DNA from: an uncultured Eubacteriales bacterium
GTDB lineage: Bacteria > Bacillota > Clostridia > UBA1381 > UMGS1253
DNA: 64,000 nt
NCBI GenBank assembly: GCA_902492065.1
Contig: CABUKE010000007.1
Span: 1-64,000, forward strand
Direction: 5' to 3'
Below the pieces are notes generated by a model. That model worked only from the letters and a program-made list of their open reading frames with translations. It did no database searches and was not told where the DNA came from. Below, in pieces: positions 7,024 through 14,364 of the stretch. A program made the position numbers and the translations under genes. The first letter of the stretch is position 1, and the number at the start of each line of letters is the position of its first letter.

Positions 7024-7052
7024 CCCGCATGCTTTGGCGTGCGGGAATTTTT
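7024..7052 (+). terminator. Second terminator-like hairpin between the T-box and trpS
   Basis: CCCGCATGC (7024-7032), loop TTTG, GCGTGCGGG (7037-7045), then AATTTTT. It lies beyond the T-box terminator, so readthrough transcripts meet a second potential stop before trpS. Confidence 0.65.
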
Positions 7053-7131
7053 ATGGAAAGGGGGCGGTTATATGGACGATGGCTGGTGGCGGCAGGAAGA
7101 AAAACAAACAGAAAAGAAAGGGGAAACAACC

Positions 7132-8127
7132 ATGAAACAAAAACGGATTTTAACCGGAGACCGAACGACGGGGCGGCTGCACCTGGGCCATTATGCCGGC
7201 AGCCTCCAAAGCCGGGTGCGCCTGCAGGACGAGTACGACACGTTTATCCTGCTGGCGGATGTGCAGGCGCTGACGACACATTTTGAACAGCCGGAGCTGG
7301 TGGAGAAAAACATCTATGAGGTGGCAATCGACAACCTGTCCGCCGGCCTTGACCCGGAGAAGGTCACGCTGGTGCAGCAGTCGGCCGTACCGGCCATTGC
7401 GGAGCTGACGGTATTTTACTCCATGCTGGTGTCGGTCAACGTCCTGCGGCATAACCCGACAATCAAAACCGAAGCCAAACAGTACGGCTACGACGATTTG
7501 ACGTATGGTTTTTTGGGCTATCCGGTCAGCCAGACGGCGGATATCACCTTCTGTGACGCGGACGCAGTTCCGGTCGGGGAGGACCAGCTTCCGCACATGG
7601 AGCTGACACGCAGGATTGTCCGGCGGTTCAACGCACTCTACGGCAATGGGAAAGAAATCATCAAAATTCCGCAGGAGCTAATCAGCCAATCGCCGCGTAT
7701 AGCCGGGCTTGACGGCGCGGCCAAAATGGGGAAAAGCGCAAACAATGCACTCTACCTTTCCGACGGGCGGGAGACTGTGTTTGCCAAAATCAAATCGGCG
7801 GTCACCGACCCGAACCGTATCCGGCGCACCGACCGGGGCAACCCGGAGGTCTGCACGGTCAGCCAGTACCATAAGGCGTTTAACCCGGAAGAGTATGACG
7901 AGGTGTGCGCCTCCTGCCGAAACGGGGCAGTCGGGTGCGCCGCGTGCAAGGAGCGTCTGGCGGAGCACATTGACGCACTATTGACACCTATCCGTGAACG
8001 TCGCAGCTATTACGAAGCACACCGGGACACAGTGCGGGAGCTGATTGCGGCAGGGAGCGAAAAGGCGGCCCGGATTGGGGCGCAGAAGATGGAGCAGGTC
8101 AAGGAATGCATGCACATTGCACTTTGA
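7132..8127 (+). CDS. trpS: Tryptophan--tRNA ligase
   Basis: Class I synthetase that charges tRNA-Trp. The 331-residue protein has the HIGH-type motif HLGH (about residue 17) and KMSKS-type motif KMGKS (about residue 204), both in place. ATG 7132 is preceded by AAAGGGG. The same frame is open upstream: ATG 7072, with its own AAAGGGGG site, would add 20 residues beginning MDDGWWRQEE, which is unlike synthetase N-termini but contains two adjacent Trp codons. I annotate the conventional start and flag the upstream one. Expression is governed by the T-box leader. Confidence 0.95.
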   Translation: MKQKRILTGDRTTGRLHLGHYAGSLQSRVRLQDEYDTFILLADVQALTTHFEQPELVEKNIYEVAIDNLSAGLDPEKVTLVQQSAVPAIAELTVFYSMLVSVNVLRHNPTIKTEAKQYGYDDLTYGFLGYPVSQTADITFCDADAVPVGEDQLPHMELTRRIVRRFNALYGNGKEIIKIPQELISQSPRIAGLDGAAKMGKSANNALYLSDGRETVFAKIKSAVTDPNRIRRTDRGNPEVCTVSQYHKAFNPEEYDEVCASCRNGAVGCAACKERLAEHIDALLTPIRERRSYYEAHRDTVRELIAAGSEKAARIGAQKMEQVKECMHIAL

Positions 8128-8169
8128 GCGCGCCTTTTGCCGCCGGAAAAGGTTTTTATGAAAAATATG

Positions 8170-8198
8170 TTGTAATGTACCGGAAAATAGTGTATAAT
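8170..8198 (+). promoter_or_regulatory. Sigma-A promoter of lysS
   Basis: TTGTAA (8170-8175), 17 bases, TATAAT (8193-8198), about 40 bases ahead of the ribosome-binding site. No T-box precedes lysS. Confidence 0.8.
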
Positions 8199-8242
8199 AC
8201 AGTAATAATCTTTCATTTATTTCGGCAGTAGGAGGTTTTATG

Positions 8243-9724
8243 ATGCCTGAAAACGATACACAGCAATTATCTGAACTTTTGCAGATTCGCCGCGACAAGC
8301 TTACCGAGCTGCAAGACGCGGGGCAGGACCCGTTTGTGCAGACGAAATACGACCGGACGCACCACAGTGTGAACATTGTGGAGAATTTTGACGCGTTTGA
8401 GGGGCAGAACGTCCGCGTTGCGGGACGGCTCATGTCAAAGCGCGGCATGGGCAAGGTGCTCTTCTGCGACCTTGCAGACCGGGATGGAAAAATTCAGCTC
8501 TTTATCAAAAAAGATATGCTGGGCGACGAGGAATATGCAAAGGTAAAGAAATATGACATCGGTGATATCATCGGCGCGGAGGGCGAGGTGTTCAAGACCA
8601 AGACGGGCGAAGTATCGGTCAAGGTTAAGGACGTTACGCTTTTATCGAAGTCGCTTTTGCCTCTGCCGGAGAAGTTCCACGGCCTGACGGACCAGGATTT
8701 GCGCTACCGCCAGCGGTACGTGGATTTGATTATGAACCCGGAAGTAAAGAAGACGTTTGTGACGCGGTCGAAGATTTTGTCCTCAATCCGGACGTACCTC
8801 GACAGTCGGGGCTTCCTTGAGGTAGAAACGCCGATTTTGAACACGATTCCGGGCGGCGGCGCAGCGCGCCCGTTCATCACGCACCACAACACGCTCGACA
8901 TGGACATGTACCTGCGCATTGCAACGGAGCTGCATCTCAAACGGCTGATTGTCGGCGGCATGGAAAAGGTATACGAGATGGGGCGACAGTTCCGCAACGA
9001 GGGCATGGATATCAAGCATAATCCGGAGTTTACTTCGATTGAGATATACGAAGCGTACGCCGATTACCACGATATGATGGATTTGACCGAGGATTTGATT
9101 CGTTATGCCGCGCAAGAGGCGTGTGGTACCACGCGGGTGAACTACCAGGGTGTGGAAATCGATTTGTCGCACTTTGCGCGCATGACGATGATTGACGCGG
9201 TAAAGCAGTATTCCGGCGTGGACTTTAACGAAATCAAAACGGACGAAGAGGCGCAGGCAGCCGCAAAGGCAAAGGGCCTTGAGGTGGAGAAGCTGAAGTC
9301 GTCGCGCGGCGACATTATTGCGCTGTTCTTTGACGAATTTGTAGAGGATAAGCTCGTGCAGCCGACGTTTATCATGGATTATCCGGTCGAGATTTCCCCG
9401 CTTGCGAAGCGGAAGCCGGACGCGCCGGAGCTGACGGAGCGGTTTGAAGTGTTTATCACCGGGCGCGAGTTTGGCAACGCCTTTTCCGAGCTGAACGACC
9501 CGATTGACCAGCGCGCGCGCTTTGCACGGCAGGCGGAGCTTCGGGCTGCGGGTGACGAGGAAGCGAATATGCTTGACGAGGATTTCTTGACTGCGCTCGA
9601 GTATGGTATGCCACCGACGGGCGGGCTGGGCATCGGCATTGACCGGCTCGTTATGTTGCTCACAGACAGCTATTCGATCCGCGATGTATTGCTGTTCCCG
9701 ACGATGAAGCCGATTGAGAAATAA
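8243..9724 (+). CDS. lysS: Lysine--tRNA ligase, class II
   Basis: Charges tRNA-Lys. The N-terminal OB-fold anticodon-binding domain (about residues 55-150, VRVAGRLMSKRGMGK) precedes the class II catalytic core with motif 1 (around FLEVETPIL), motif 2 (GRQFRNEGMD) and motif 3 (GLGIGIDRLVMLLTD). Length 493 is usual. Two adjacent ATGs (8240, 8243) follow AGGAGG at 8230-8235; the second has the better 7-base spacing. With no terminator after it, the next two genes may be cotranscribed. Confidence 0.97.
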   Translation: MPENDTQQLSELLQIRRDKLTELQDAGQDPFVQTKYDRTHHSVNIVENFDAFEGQNVRVAGRLMSKRGMGKVLFCDLADRDGKIQLFIKKDMLGDEEYAKVKKYDIGDIIGAEGEVFKTKTGEVSVKVKDVTLLSKSLLPLPEKFHGLTDQDLRYRQRYVDLIMNPEVKKTFVTRSKILSSIRTYLDSRGFLEVETPILNTIPGGGAARPFITHHNTLDMDMYLRIATELHLKRLIVGGMEKVYEMGRQFRNEGMDIKHNPEFTSIEIYEAYADYHDMMDLTEDLIRYAAQEACGTTRVNYQGVEIDLSHFARMTMIDAVKQYSGVDFNEIKTDEEAQAAAKAKGLEVEKLKSSRGDIIALFFDEFVEDKLVQPTFIMDYPVEISPLAKRKPDAPELTERFEVFITGREFGNAFSELNDPIDQRARFARQAELRAAGDEEANMLDEDFLTALEYGMPPTGGLGIGIDRLVMLLTDSYSIRDVLLFPTMKPIEK

Positions 9725-9788
9725 GGGAATATTGCAGGCGAAAGTGTGAAACAGGTTTACCGTTTGTCGCATATGAGGTGATTTGGAT

Positions 9789-10472
9789 ATGAATGTAACT
9801 CCTCCGGTTTATATCAAGCCGTTTTCAAAAAAGTGGTGGGAGAACGTATGGTATTATTATAAGTGGTACATTGTCGGCGGTATTTTTCTGATCATTCTGC
9901 TTATTATGTTTTTGGCGGAATGCGTATTCAATGTACAGCCGGACTTTACCGCCACGTACATTGGTGGCTTAGAGAATATGGGCCAGGTACAGGCGTACCA
10001 GCTCGAGGACCGGTTTGCCACGGTGACAAAAGACATCAATAACGATGGCCAGAAGGCGACGAAGGTCAACATTATCTATCTTGACAAGGACAGCGGCAGC
10101 GAGGAAATGGCCGCCATGTATAATATGGCAGACATTGAAATGGCGGGCGGCGACGCGGTGGTGTTCCTGTTTTCCGAGTTGTTTTTGGACCGGTATGCCG
10201 ACTATGGCTTTATTGATTTGTCCGAGTACGTGCAGGAATTTGGGATTGACGAGAGCCTGCTGCGCTATGACGAGAGCGGGAATGTATACGCAATTGAGAT
10301 GCGGGACAACCCGATTTTTACAGAGCTGGAATCCATTGAGACAGAGGGACTGTTCTTAGCGGTGCGCCCCATGCGCCCGAACGACCGGACGGCATGGCAG
10401 AAGGACAACTATGAAAATGGGTTGGAGATGGCGCGCTATATTATCAGCGGCGGTACAGCCGTGCCGCAGTGA
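9789..10472 (+). CDS. Hypothetical single-pass membrane protein
   Basis: 227 residues. A short cytoplasmic, aromatic N-terminus (KKWWENVWYYYKWY) leads into one strong transmembrane segment (about residues 24-46), then an extracytoplasmic domain of about 180 residues with no motif I recognise. No lipobox. GAGGTGA at 9775-9781 with 7-base spacing decides the ATG over a nearby TTG at 9783. It sits 64 bases after lysS and 11 bases before the sigma factor gene, so it may be part of that unit; a membrane protein next to a sigma factor could be functionally linked, but nothing here marks it as an anti-sigma factor. Confidence 0.75.
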   Translation: MNVTPPVYIKPFSKKWWENVWYYYKWYIVGGIFLIILLIMFLAECVFNVQPDFTATYIGGLENMGQVQAYQLEDRFATVTKDINNDGQKATKVNIIYLDKDSGSEEMAAMYNMADIEMAGGDAVVFLFSELFLDRYADYGFIDLSEYVQEFGIDESLLRYDESGNVYAIEMRDNPIFTELESIETEGLFLAVRPMRPNDRTAWQKDNYENGLEMARYIISGGTAVPQ

Positions 10473-10483
10473 GGGGGCGTGCC

Positions 10484-11182
10484 ATGGAGGCAAAGCAGTC
10501 GGGCGTGAAGGCGTCAGATGCAGAGCTGTTTTTGAAGTATCAGCAAACAAAGGACATGTCCGTGCGCAACGAGATTATTGCGCGCTATACATATCTTGCG
10601 CAGATTATGGCGCGGCGTTTCTCCGGGCGGGGGATTGACTATGACGATTTGTACCAGGTGGCCTGTATTGGGCTTTTGTATGCGGTGGAACGCTTTGACG
10701 TATCAAAGGATTTGAAGTTTACGACCTTTGCCACGCCGACGATTGCGGGAGAGATCAAGCGGTATTTCCGCGACAAGGGGAACTTTATCCGCGTGCCCCG
10801 CCGTTTGTACGAAATTTTTTCCAAGGCACACCGGATTCGGGTTGCCAACGGCGGAGAGCCGGTGGAGGAAAAACGAAGTGAAGAACCGATTCCGCAGGTA
10901 GTTTCCATTGAACAGGAGATATTGGGCAGCGATACGGTACGGTTTGAACATACGCTCGGCCAGACGGATGATGGATTCCTTATGGTGGAGGACAAGGATT
11001 TTGTAGAAAACTGTATGAAAGAGTTGAGCGGGCAGGAACGCGAATTTATTCAAAAGCGATACTATGGGGAGCAGAGCCAGAAGCAGATTGCTGTTTCCAT
11101 GGGCGTGTCGCAGATGTGCATTTCCCGGCTGGAGCGCAAACTTTTGAAAAAACTGCGCGATATGTATTTTAAAGAAGCGTGA
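10484..11182 (+). CDS. RNA polymerase sigma factor of the SigB/SigF/SigG group
   Basis: A 232-residue sigma-70 family factor. Region 2 (about residues 35-100) has the core-binding and -10 recognition helices, with DLYQVACIGLLYAVERFD and TTFATPTIAGEIKRYFRD; a shortened region 3 follows; region 4 helix-turn-helix is at the C-terminus (SQKQIAVSMGVSQMCISRLERK). This is the arrangement of SigF/SigG/SigB-type factors used in sporulation and stress. Unlike classical sigF, there are no spoIIAA/spoIIAB genes beside it, so I leave the symbol empty. ATG 10484 follows GAGGGGG. A strong terminator follows immediately. Confidence 0.88.
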   Translation: MEAKQSGVKASDAELFLKYQQTKDMSVRNEIIARYTYLAQIMARRFSGRGIDYDDLYQVACIGLLYAVERFDVSKDLKFTTFATPTIAGEIKRYFRDKGNFIRVPRRLYEIFSKAHRIRVANGGEPVEEKRSEEPIPQVVSIEQEILGSDTVRFEHTLGQTDDGFLMVEDKDFVENCMKELSGQEREFIQKRYYGEQSQKQIAVSMGVSQMCISRLERKLLKKLRDMYFKEA

Positions 11183-11213
11183 AAACAGCGGCATTTTGTG
11201 CCGCTGTTTTTTT
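11182..11213. terminator. Terminator after the sigma factor gene
   Basis: A 12-bp perfect stem (AAAACAGCGGCA 11182-11193, loop TTTTG, TGCCGCTGTTTT 11199-11210) with T tract. It overlaps the sigma gene stop and also lies at the stop of the convergent gene at 11215. Confidence 0.9.
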
Positions 11214-11214
11214 G

Positions 11215-11568
11215 TTATACCAATTCTTTGATTCGTGCTATGTAGCCTTCTTTATCGGTGATTTCTACAAAATTATAATCGTTGGCGATTTTTTGCAGAA
11301 TTTGTGGCGTGCCGTCTGAAGAACCCAGGTCAACTACAATAATTTTAGGTACGCGTCCGCCGTTTTTGGCATGTAGATTCTGCCATACAATGCTGCGAAT
11401 CATCCCTTCCACGCATTCCTGTTGGTCCTTTACAGTCAGCACAACATAAGGCTCGTTTTTTTCCTTTTTCAGCGCAGTAAAAAATCCGGTAAAATCCGTA
11501 ATCAGGCTGAATACGCCCACGATGGCAAAAAACCAGAATATCGCCTCAATCCATATGGCAGTGTGCAT
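11215..11568 (-). CDS. Small membrane-anchored glycosyltransferase-2-like protein
   Basis: 117 residues. One N-terminal transmembrane helix (about residues 3-30) is followed by a basic stretch and an alpha/beta segment that resembles the beginning of a GT-A (family 2) fold: VLTVKDQQECVEGMIRSI and IIVVDLGSSDGT (the nucleotide-sugar DxSSDGT-type motif). It stops about 25 residues later, so the acceptor half and the usual catalytic base are missing. It is either a degenerate or specialised half-domain protein. AAAGGAGG, seven bases before ATG 11568, shows it is expressed as a unit. Confidence 0.7.
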   Translation of the reverse strand: MHTAIWIEAIFWFFAIVGVFSLITDFTGFFTALKKEKNEPYVVLTVKDQQECVEGMIRSIVWQNLHAKNGGRVPKIIVVDLGSSDGTPQILQKIANDYNFVEITDKEGYIARIKELV

Positions 11569-11706
11569 CAAGATTCCTCCTTTACGCCGCTTGAAAAACA
11601 GTATAGTTTATGCGTTATCACTTGCCTTTGTGCAGAATTTACGCCGAATTATGAAGAATTGGTATAAATCTACCGTAAAAAATGTGCAAAGTGTATAAAA
11701 TTACCC

Positions 11707-11735
11707 TTGCAAAAAGTTTGGGTGCGAGTTATAAT
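11707..11735 (+). promoter_or_regulatory. Sigma-A promoter of the AraC-type regulator
   Basis: TTGCAA (11707-11712), 17 bases, TATAAT (11730-11735), 67 bases before the start codon. Confidence 0.8.
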
Positions 11736-11802
11736 AAAAGCAGTCAATTTTTTAGAATATCAAATATTTTCATAAATGTGTATGGGTAAAAGGGGCAATA
11801 GC

Positions 11803-14055
11803 ATGGCATGGCGTAAACTTTATAAGCATATCTTTAAGGGGTTTATTGCCGTTACGCTTGTATTTACGATTCTTTTTGCGGTTTGCTTTTCTATCAGCAG
11901 CTATGAGGCAGCGAAGGGACGGTTTGAGGCCGAATCTGAAGCGGCGCTTGGCCAGTTTGTGAAAAAAATGGATATCCGACTTAACACAGTGAAGGAAATG
12001 GCCTCCCGCCTTTCGCGGGACGAGGCGGTTGCGGCGTATGCCCAGTCCGAGGAAACAGATGAAACGATTTCGCATATACAGGAAACGATTCGCAAAAATA
12101 TGGGCAGCGCGGCCGAACTGGGGATACGTATTTACATATCAAGGCTTGCTTCGTCGCTAGAACATGTGGTTGGTACAGAGCAGGTAACGAGCGTCTATGA
12201 CTTTTTGTCAACGTATCAGTTTGGGAATGGTGCAAGCGAAGGGCTTAAACAGTATTTTACAAGAAGTGAAAACGAAGGAAAGGTATTTGTCCGTTATTGT
12301 ACGGCTTCGTCCGGCAGCAATACCAACAGTTTGTTTGTAGTTGAGCGGATTGCAGCAGGCAGCGGATATGCCTATGTGATGTGTGTGATCGATGTACCGG
12401 CGCTGCTTGGCGGACAGGTGTACTGCGACGGTTCCATTGCAATTTTGGATGGACAGAACATTGTATGCAACATTGGTTCTAACACGTTTGCTACGACGAA
12501 TGGTATTCATACCATTATGAAAAGGAATGAATTGGCGGGGCTGGCGCAGACGGCAATTTCGAGTGAGGGGTATTTGTATCGTTCTGCTGCTTCTGATATT
12601 TACAAATGGAATTATGTGTTGGCTACACCGACCGGTGCACTTGCAGAGACGGCAGTGCAGATTGTTTTTGCGGCGGTGGTACTGTGTGCGCTTTGGCTAC
12701 TTTTATGTTGGGTGCTTTTGAAGCTGTTTACAAAATGGGTTTATAGGCCGGTGGATACGGTGCTTAAATGTATGCCGGGATATTACAGCGGCTTATCCGA
12801 TGAGGCGGCATTTGCGGCACAGGCCATTGCGGCTATGACACGGGAGCAGGATGAACTTAAAAAACAGCTTGATGCTGTGAAAAAGCCGCTTCGGGAAGCG
12901 TTTTTGCGCAATTTGCTGTTCGGCCTTGTTTCCGGGGAAGAAGTTCATACACAGGCCGTAGCCTACGGGCTGGCAGAGCTGCCGGGACCGTACCGCGCCG
13001 TTCTTTTGGAATTTGCAAACTATGACCTTTTGCAGGAGGCATTTGCGGAGGAAACCATAGACGAAATCAAACAGCAGATTGAAGAATTTGTCAACGACCA
13101 GCTTCGGGAACAGGTTGCCGGTGCGGTGAGAATCGACCGGACTAGGATGGCAGTGATATCCTATGGGACGGAGGTACGCAGTCTGCGTGAGCTTTTGATG
13201 GATATGGCTATGATGGTAGAAGGAAGCTTTGACGTAGAGATTGCCTGTGCAATCGGGGATGACTGTGAAAAGCTGGCGGAGGTGGAGCAATCGTATGAGT
13301 CTGCCTGCCGGATTATGGAAAATCGTATCTCGATTGGCAGCCGCAGTGCGGTTGTCACAAGCGAGGATGTTAATGTTGCCAATGCGGGCGGGTTCTACTA
13401 TCCGCTCAATGTGGAACGGGAGCTGATTACGGCGGTCATCCGGGCCCACAAGGAGGAAACTGATCGAATCATTGACCAGATATTAGAGGAAAACTTTAAG
13501 AACCGGGCGCTTACAAAGGAGCGGATGAACGCGTTCGCATTTGCCATTACAGCCACACTGAACCGCATTTTAGAGTCGCTTAATAAAACGGCGGAAGAAG
13601 TGTTTGGAGATGGAGACATTGTATTCCTCGACTTGAAGATGTGCCGGGAGGCAGCGGAGCTGGAGTCAAAAATCCGAGATTTGTTCCACAAAGTGATTGC
13701 GCATATTAACATGGAAAATAAAATTGAAGAGGACGATTTGTCGAGCCAGATGCTCGACTATATCCATTCCCATTACAATGAGGATATTTCCCTGCTTGAT
13801 ATAGGCGGACACTTTAATTTGTCGCAATGTTATACCAGTACATTATTTAAAGATGCAACCGGAGAAAACTTCAAGGACTATCTAAGCCGTTATCGAATCA
13901 AAAAGGCAAAGGAAATTCTGGAGAAAGACCCGGGGATTAAAAATAATGAACTTGCAAAAATGATTGGGTGTAACACGGTAGCGACATTATTCCGCCTGTT
14001 CAATAAATATGAGGGGATGTCGCCCGGTCAGTATGTGAAGAATAAGAAGACATAA
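11803..14055 (+). CDS. Membrane-bound AraC-family sensor-regulator
   Basis: 750 residues: transmembrane helix 1 (about 10-32), an extracytoplasmic sensor region of roughly 250 residues (Cache-like by position), transmembrane helix 2 (about 284-310), a cytoplasmic region, and a C-terminal AraC-type double helix-turn-helix (about 650-750) including LLDIGGHFNLSQCYTSTLFK and the second helix pair ending MSPGQYV. Proteins of this layout in Clostridia and Paenibacillus usually sense extracellular carbohydrate or peptide and control adjacent surface or transport genes. The start at 11803 is chosen for AAAAGGGG seven bases upstream. Its likely target is the giant secreted protein directly downstream, where direct repeats precede the promoter. 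Confidence 0.88.
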   Translation: MAWRKLYKHIFKGFIAVTLVFTILFAVCFSISSYEAAKGRFEAESEAALGQFVKKMDIRLNTVKEMASRLSRDEAVAAYAQSEETDETISHIQETIRKNMGSAAELGIRIYISRLASSLEHVVGTEQVTSVYDFLSTYQFGNGASEGLKQYFTRSENEGKVFVRYCTASSGSNTNSLFVVERIAAGSGYAYVMCVIDVPALLGGQVYCDGSIAILDGQNIVCNIGSNTFATTNGIHTIMKRNELAGLAQTAISSEGYLYRSAASDIYKWNYVLATPTGALAETAVQIVFAAVVLCALWLLLCWVLLKLFTKWVYRPVDTVLKCMPGYYSGLSDEAAFAAQAIAAMTREQDELKKQLDAVKKPLREAFLRNLLFGLVSGEEVHTQAVAYGLAELPGPYRAVLLEFANYDLLQEAFAEETIDEIKQQIEEFVNDQLREQVAGAVRIDRTRMAVISYGTEVRSLRELLMDMAMMVEGSFDVEIACAIGDDCEKLAEVEQSYESACRIMENRISIGSRSAVVTSEDVNVANAGGFYYPLNVERELITAVIRAHKEETDRIIDQILEENFKNRALTKERMNAFAFAITATLNRILESLNKTAEEVFGDGDIVFLDLKMCREAAELESKIRDLFHKVIAHINMENKIEEDDLSSQMLDYIHSHYNEDISLLDIGGHFNLSQCYTSTLFKDATGENFKDYLSRYRIKKAKEILEKDPGIKNNELAKMIGCNTVATLFRLFNKYEGMSPGQYVKNKKT

Positions 14056-14086
14056 TTTCTGGATGGATTTGGAAGAGAATTAAAAG

Positions 14087-14172
14087 AAATGCAACAAGTA
14101 AATTTCATTATTTTTGGTAAAAGCCACAATAAAACGGCGTATGAAGGGTAAAAATTGAAAAAAATGCAACAA
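14087..14172 (+). repeat. Pair of 11-bp direct repeats, candidate regulator sites
   Basis: AAATGCAACAA occurs at 14087-14097 and again at 14162-14172, 75 bases apart (about seven helical turns), the second one 18 bases before the -35 box of the giant protein gene. Direct repeats on one helix face upstream of -35 are typical for AraC-family activators. The assignment to the upstream regulator is inference. Confidence 0.5.
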
Positions 14173-14189
14173 ATCTAAAGAATTGAGAA

Positions 14190-14218
14190 TTTACATAGTT
14201 CAGTTTCTGTGTTATAGT
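14190..14218 (+). promoter_or_regulatory. Promoter of the giant secreted protein
   Basis: TTTACA (14190-14195), 17 bases, TATAGT (14213-14218). It leaves a leader of about 140 nt. Confidence 0.7.
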
Positions 14219-14283
14219 AAAACTATCTAAGTTTGGCTCGTACACTCATGGTATGAGGAACGGGCAGCAATATTTTTTGTTCT

Positions 14284-14318
14284 GCCGCCCTTCGCAGCGG
14301 ATGCTGCGTGCGGCTTTT
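14284..14318 (+). promoter_or_regulatory. Leader hairpin with T run (possible attenuator)
   Basis: GCCGC (14284-14288) and CGCAGC (14293-14298) pair with GCTGCG (14303-14308) and GCGGC (14310-14314) around a GGAT loop, followed by TTTT. It lies within the 5' leader, 47 bases before the start codon, so it may partly terminate or stabilise the long transcript. Confidence 0.45.
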
Positions 14319-14364
14319 ATATACGGAGAGCTTTGTAAATTTATTAGAACGAGGGGGAATCTTC

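Noticed and set aside
6734..7129. Minus-strand frame across the T-box leader
   Set aside because: The region folds as a T-box; the frame has no start signal and no recognisable product.
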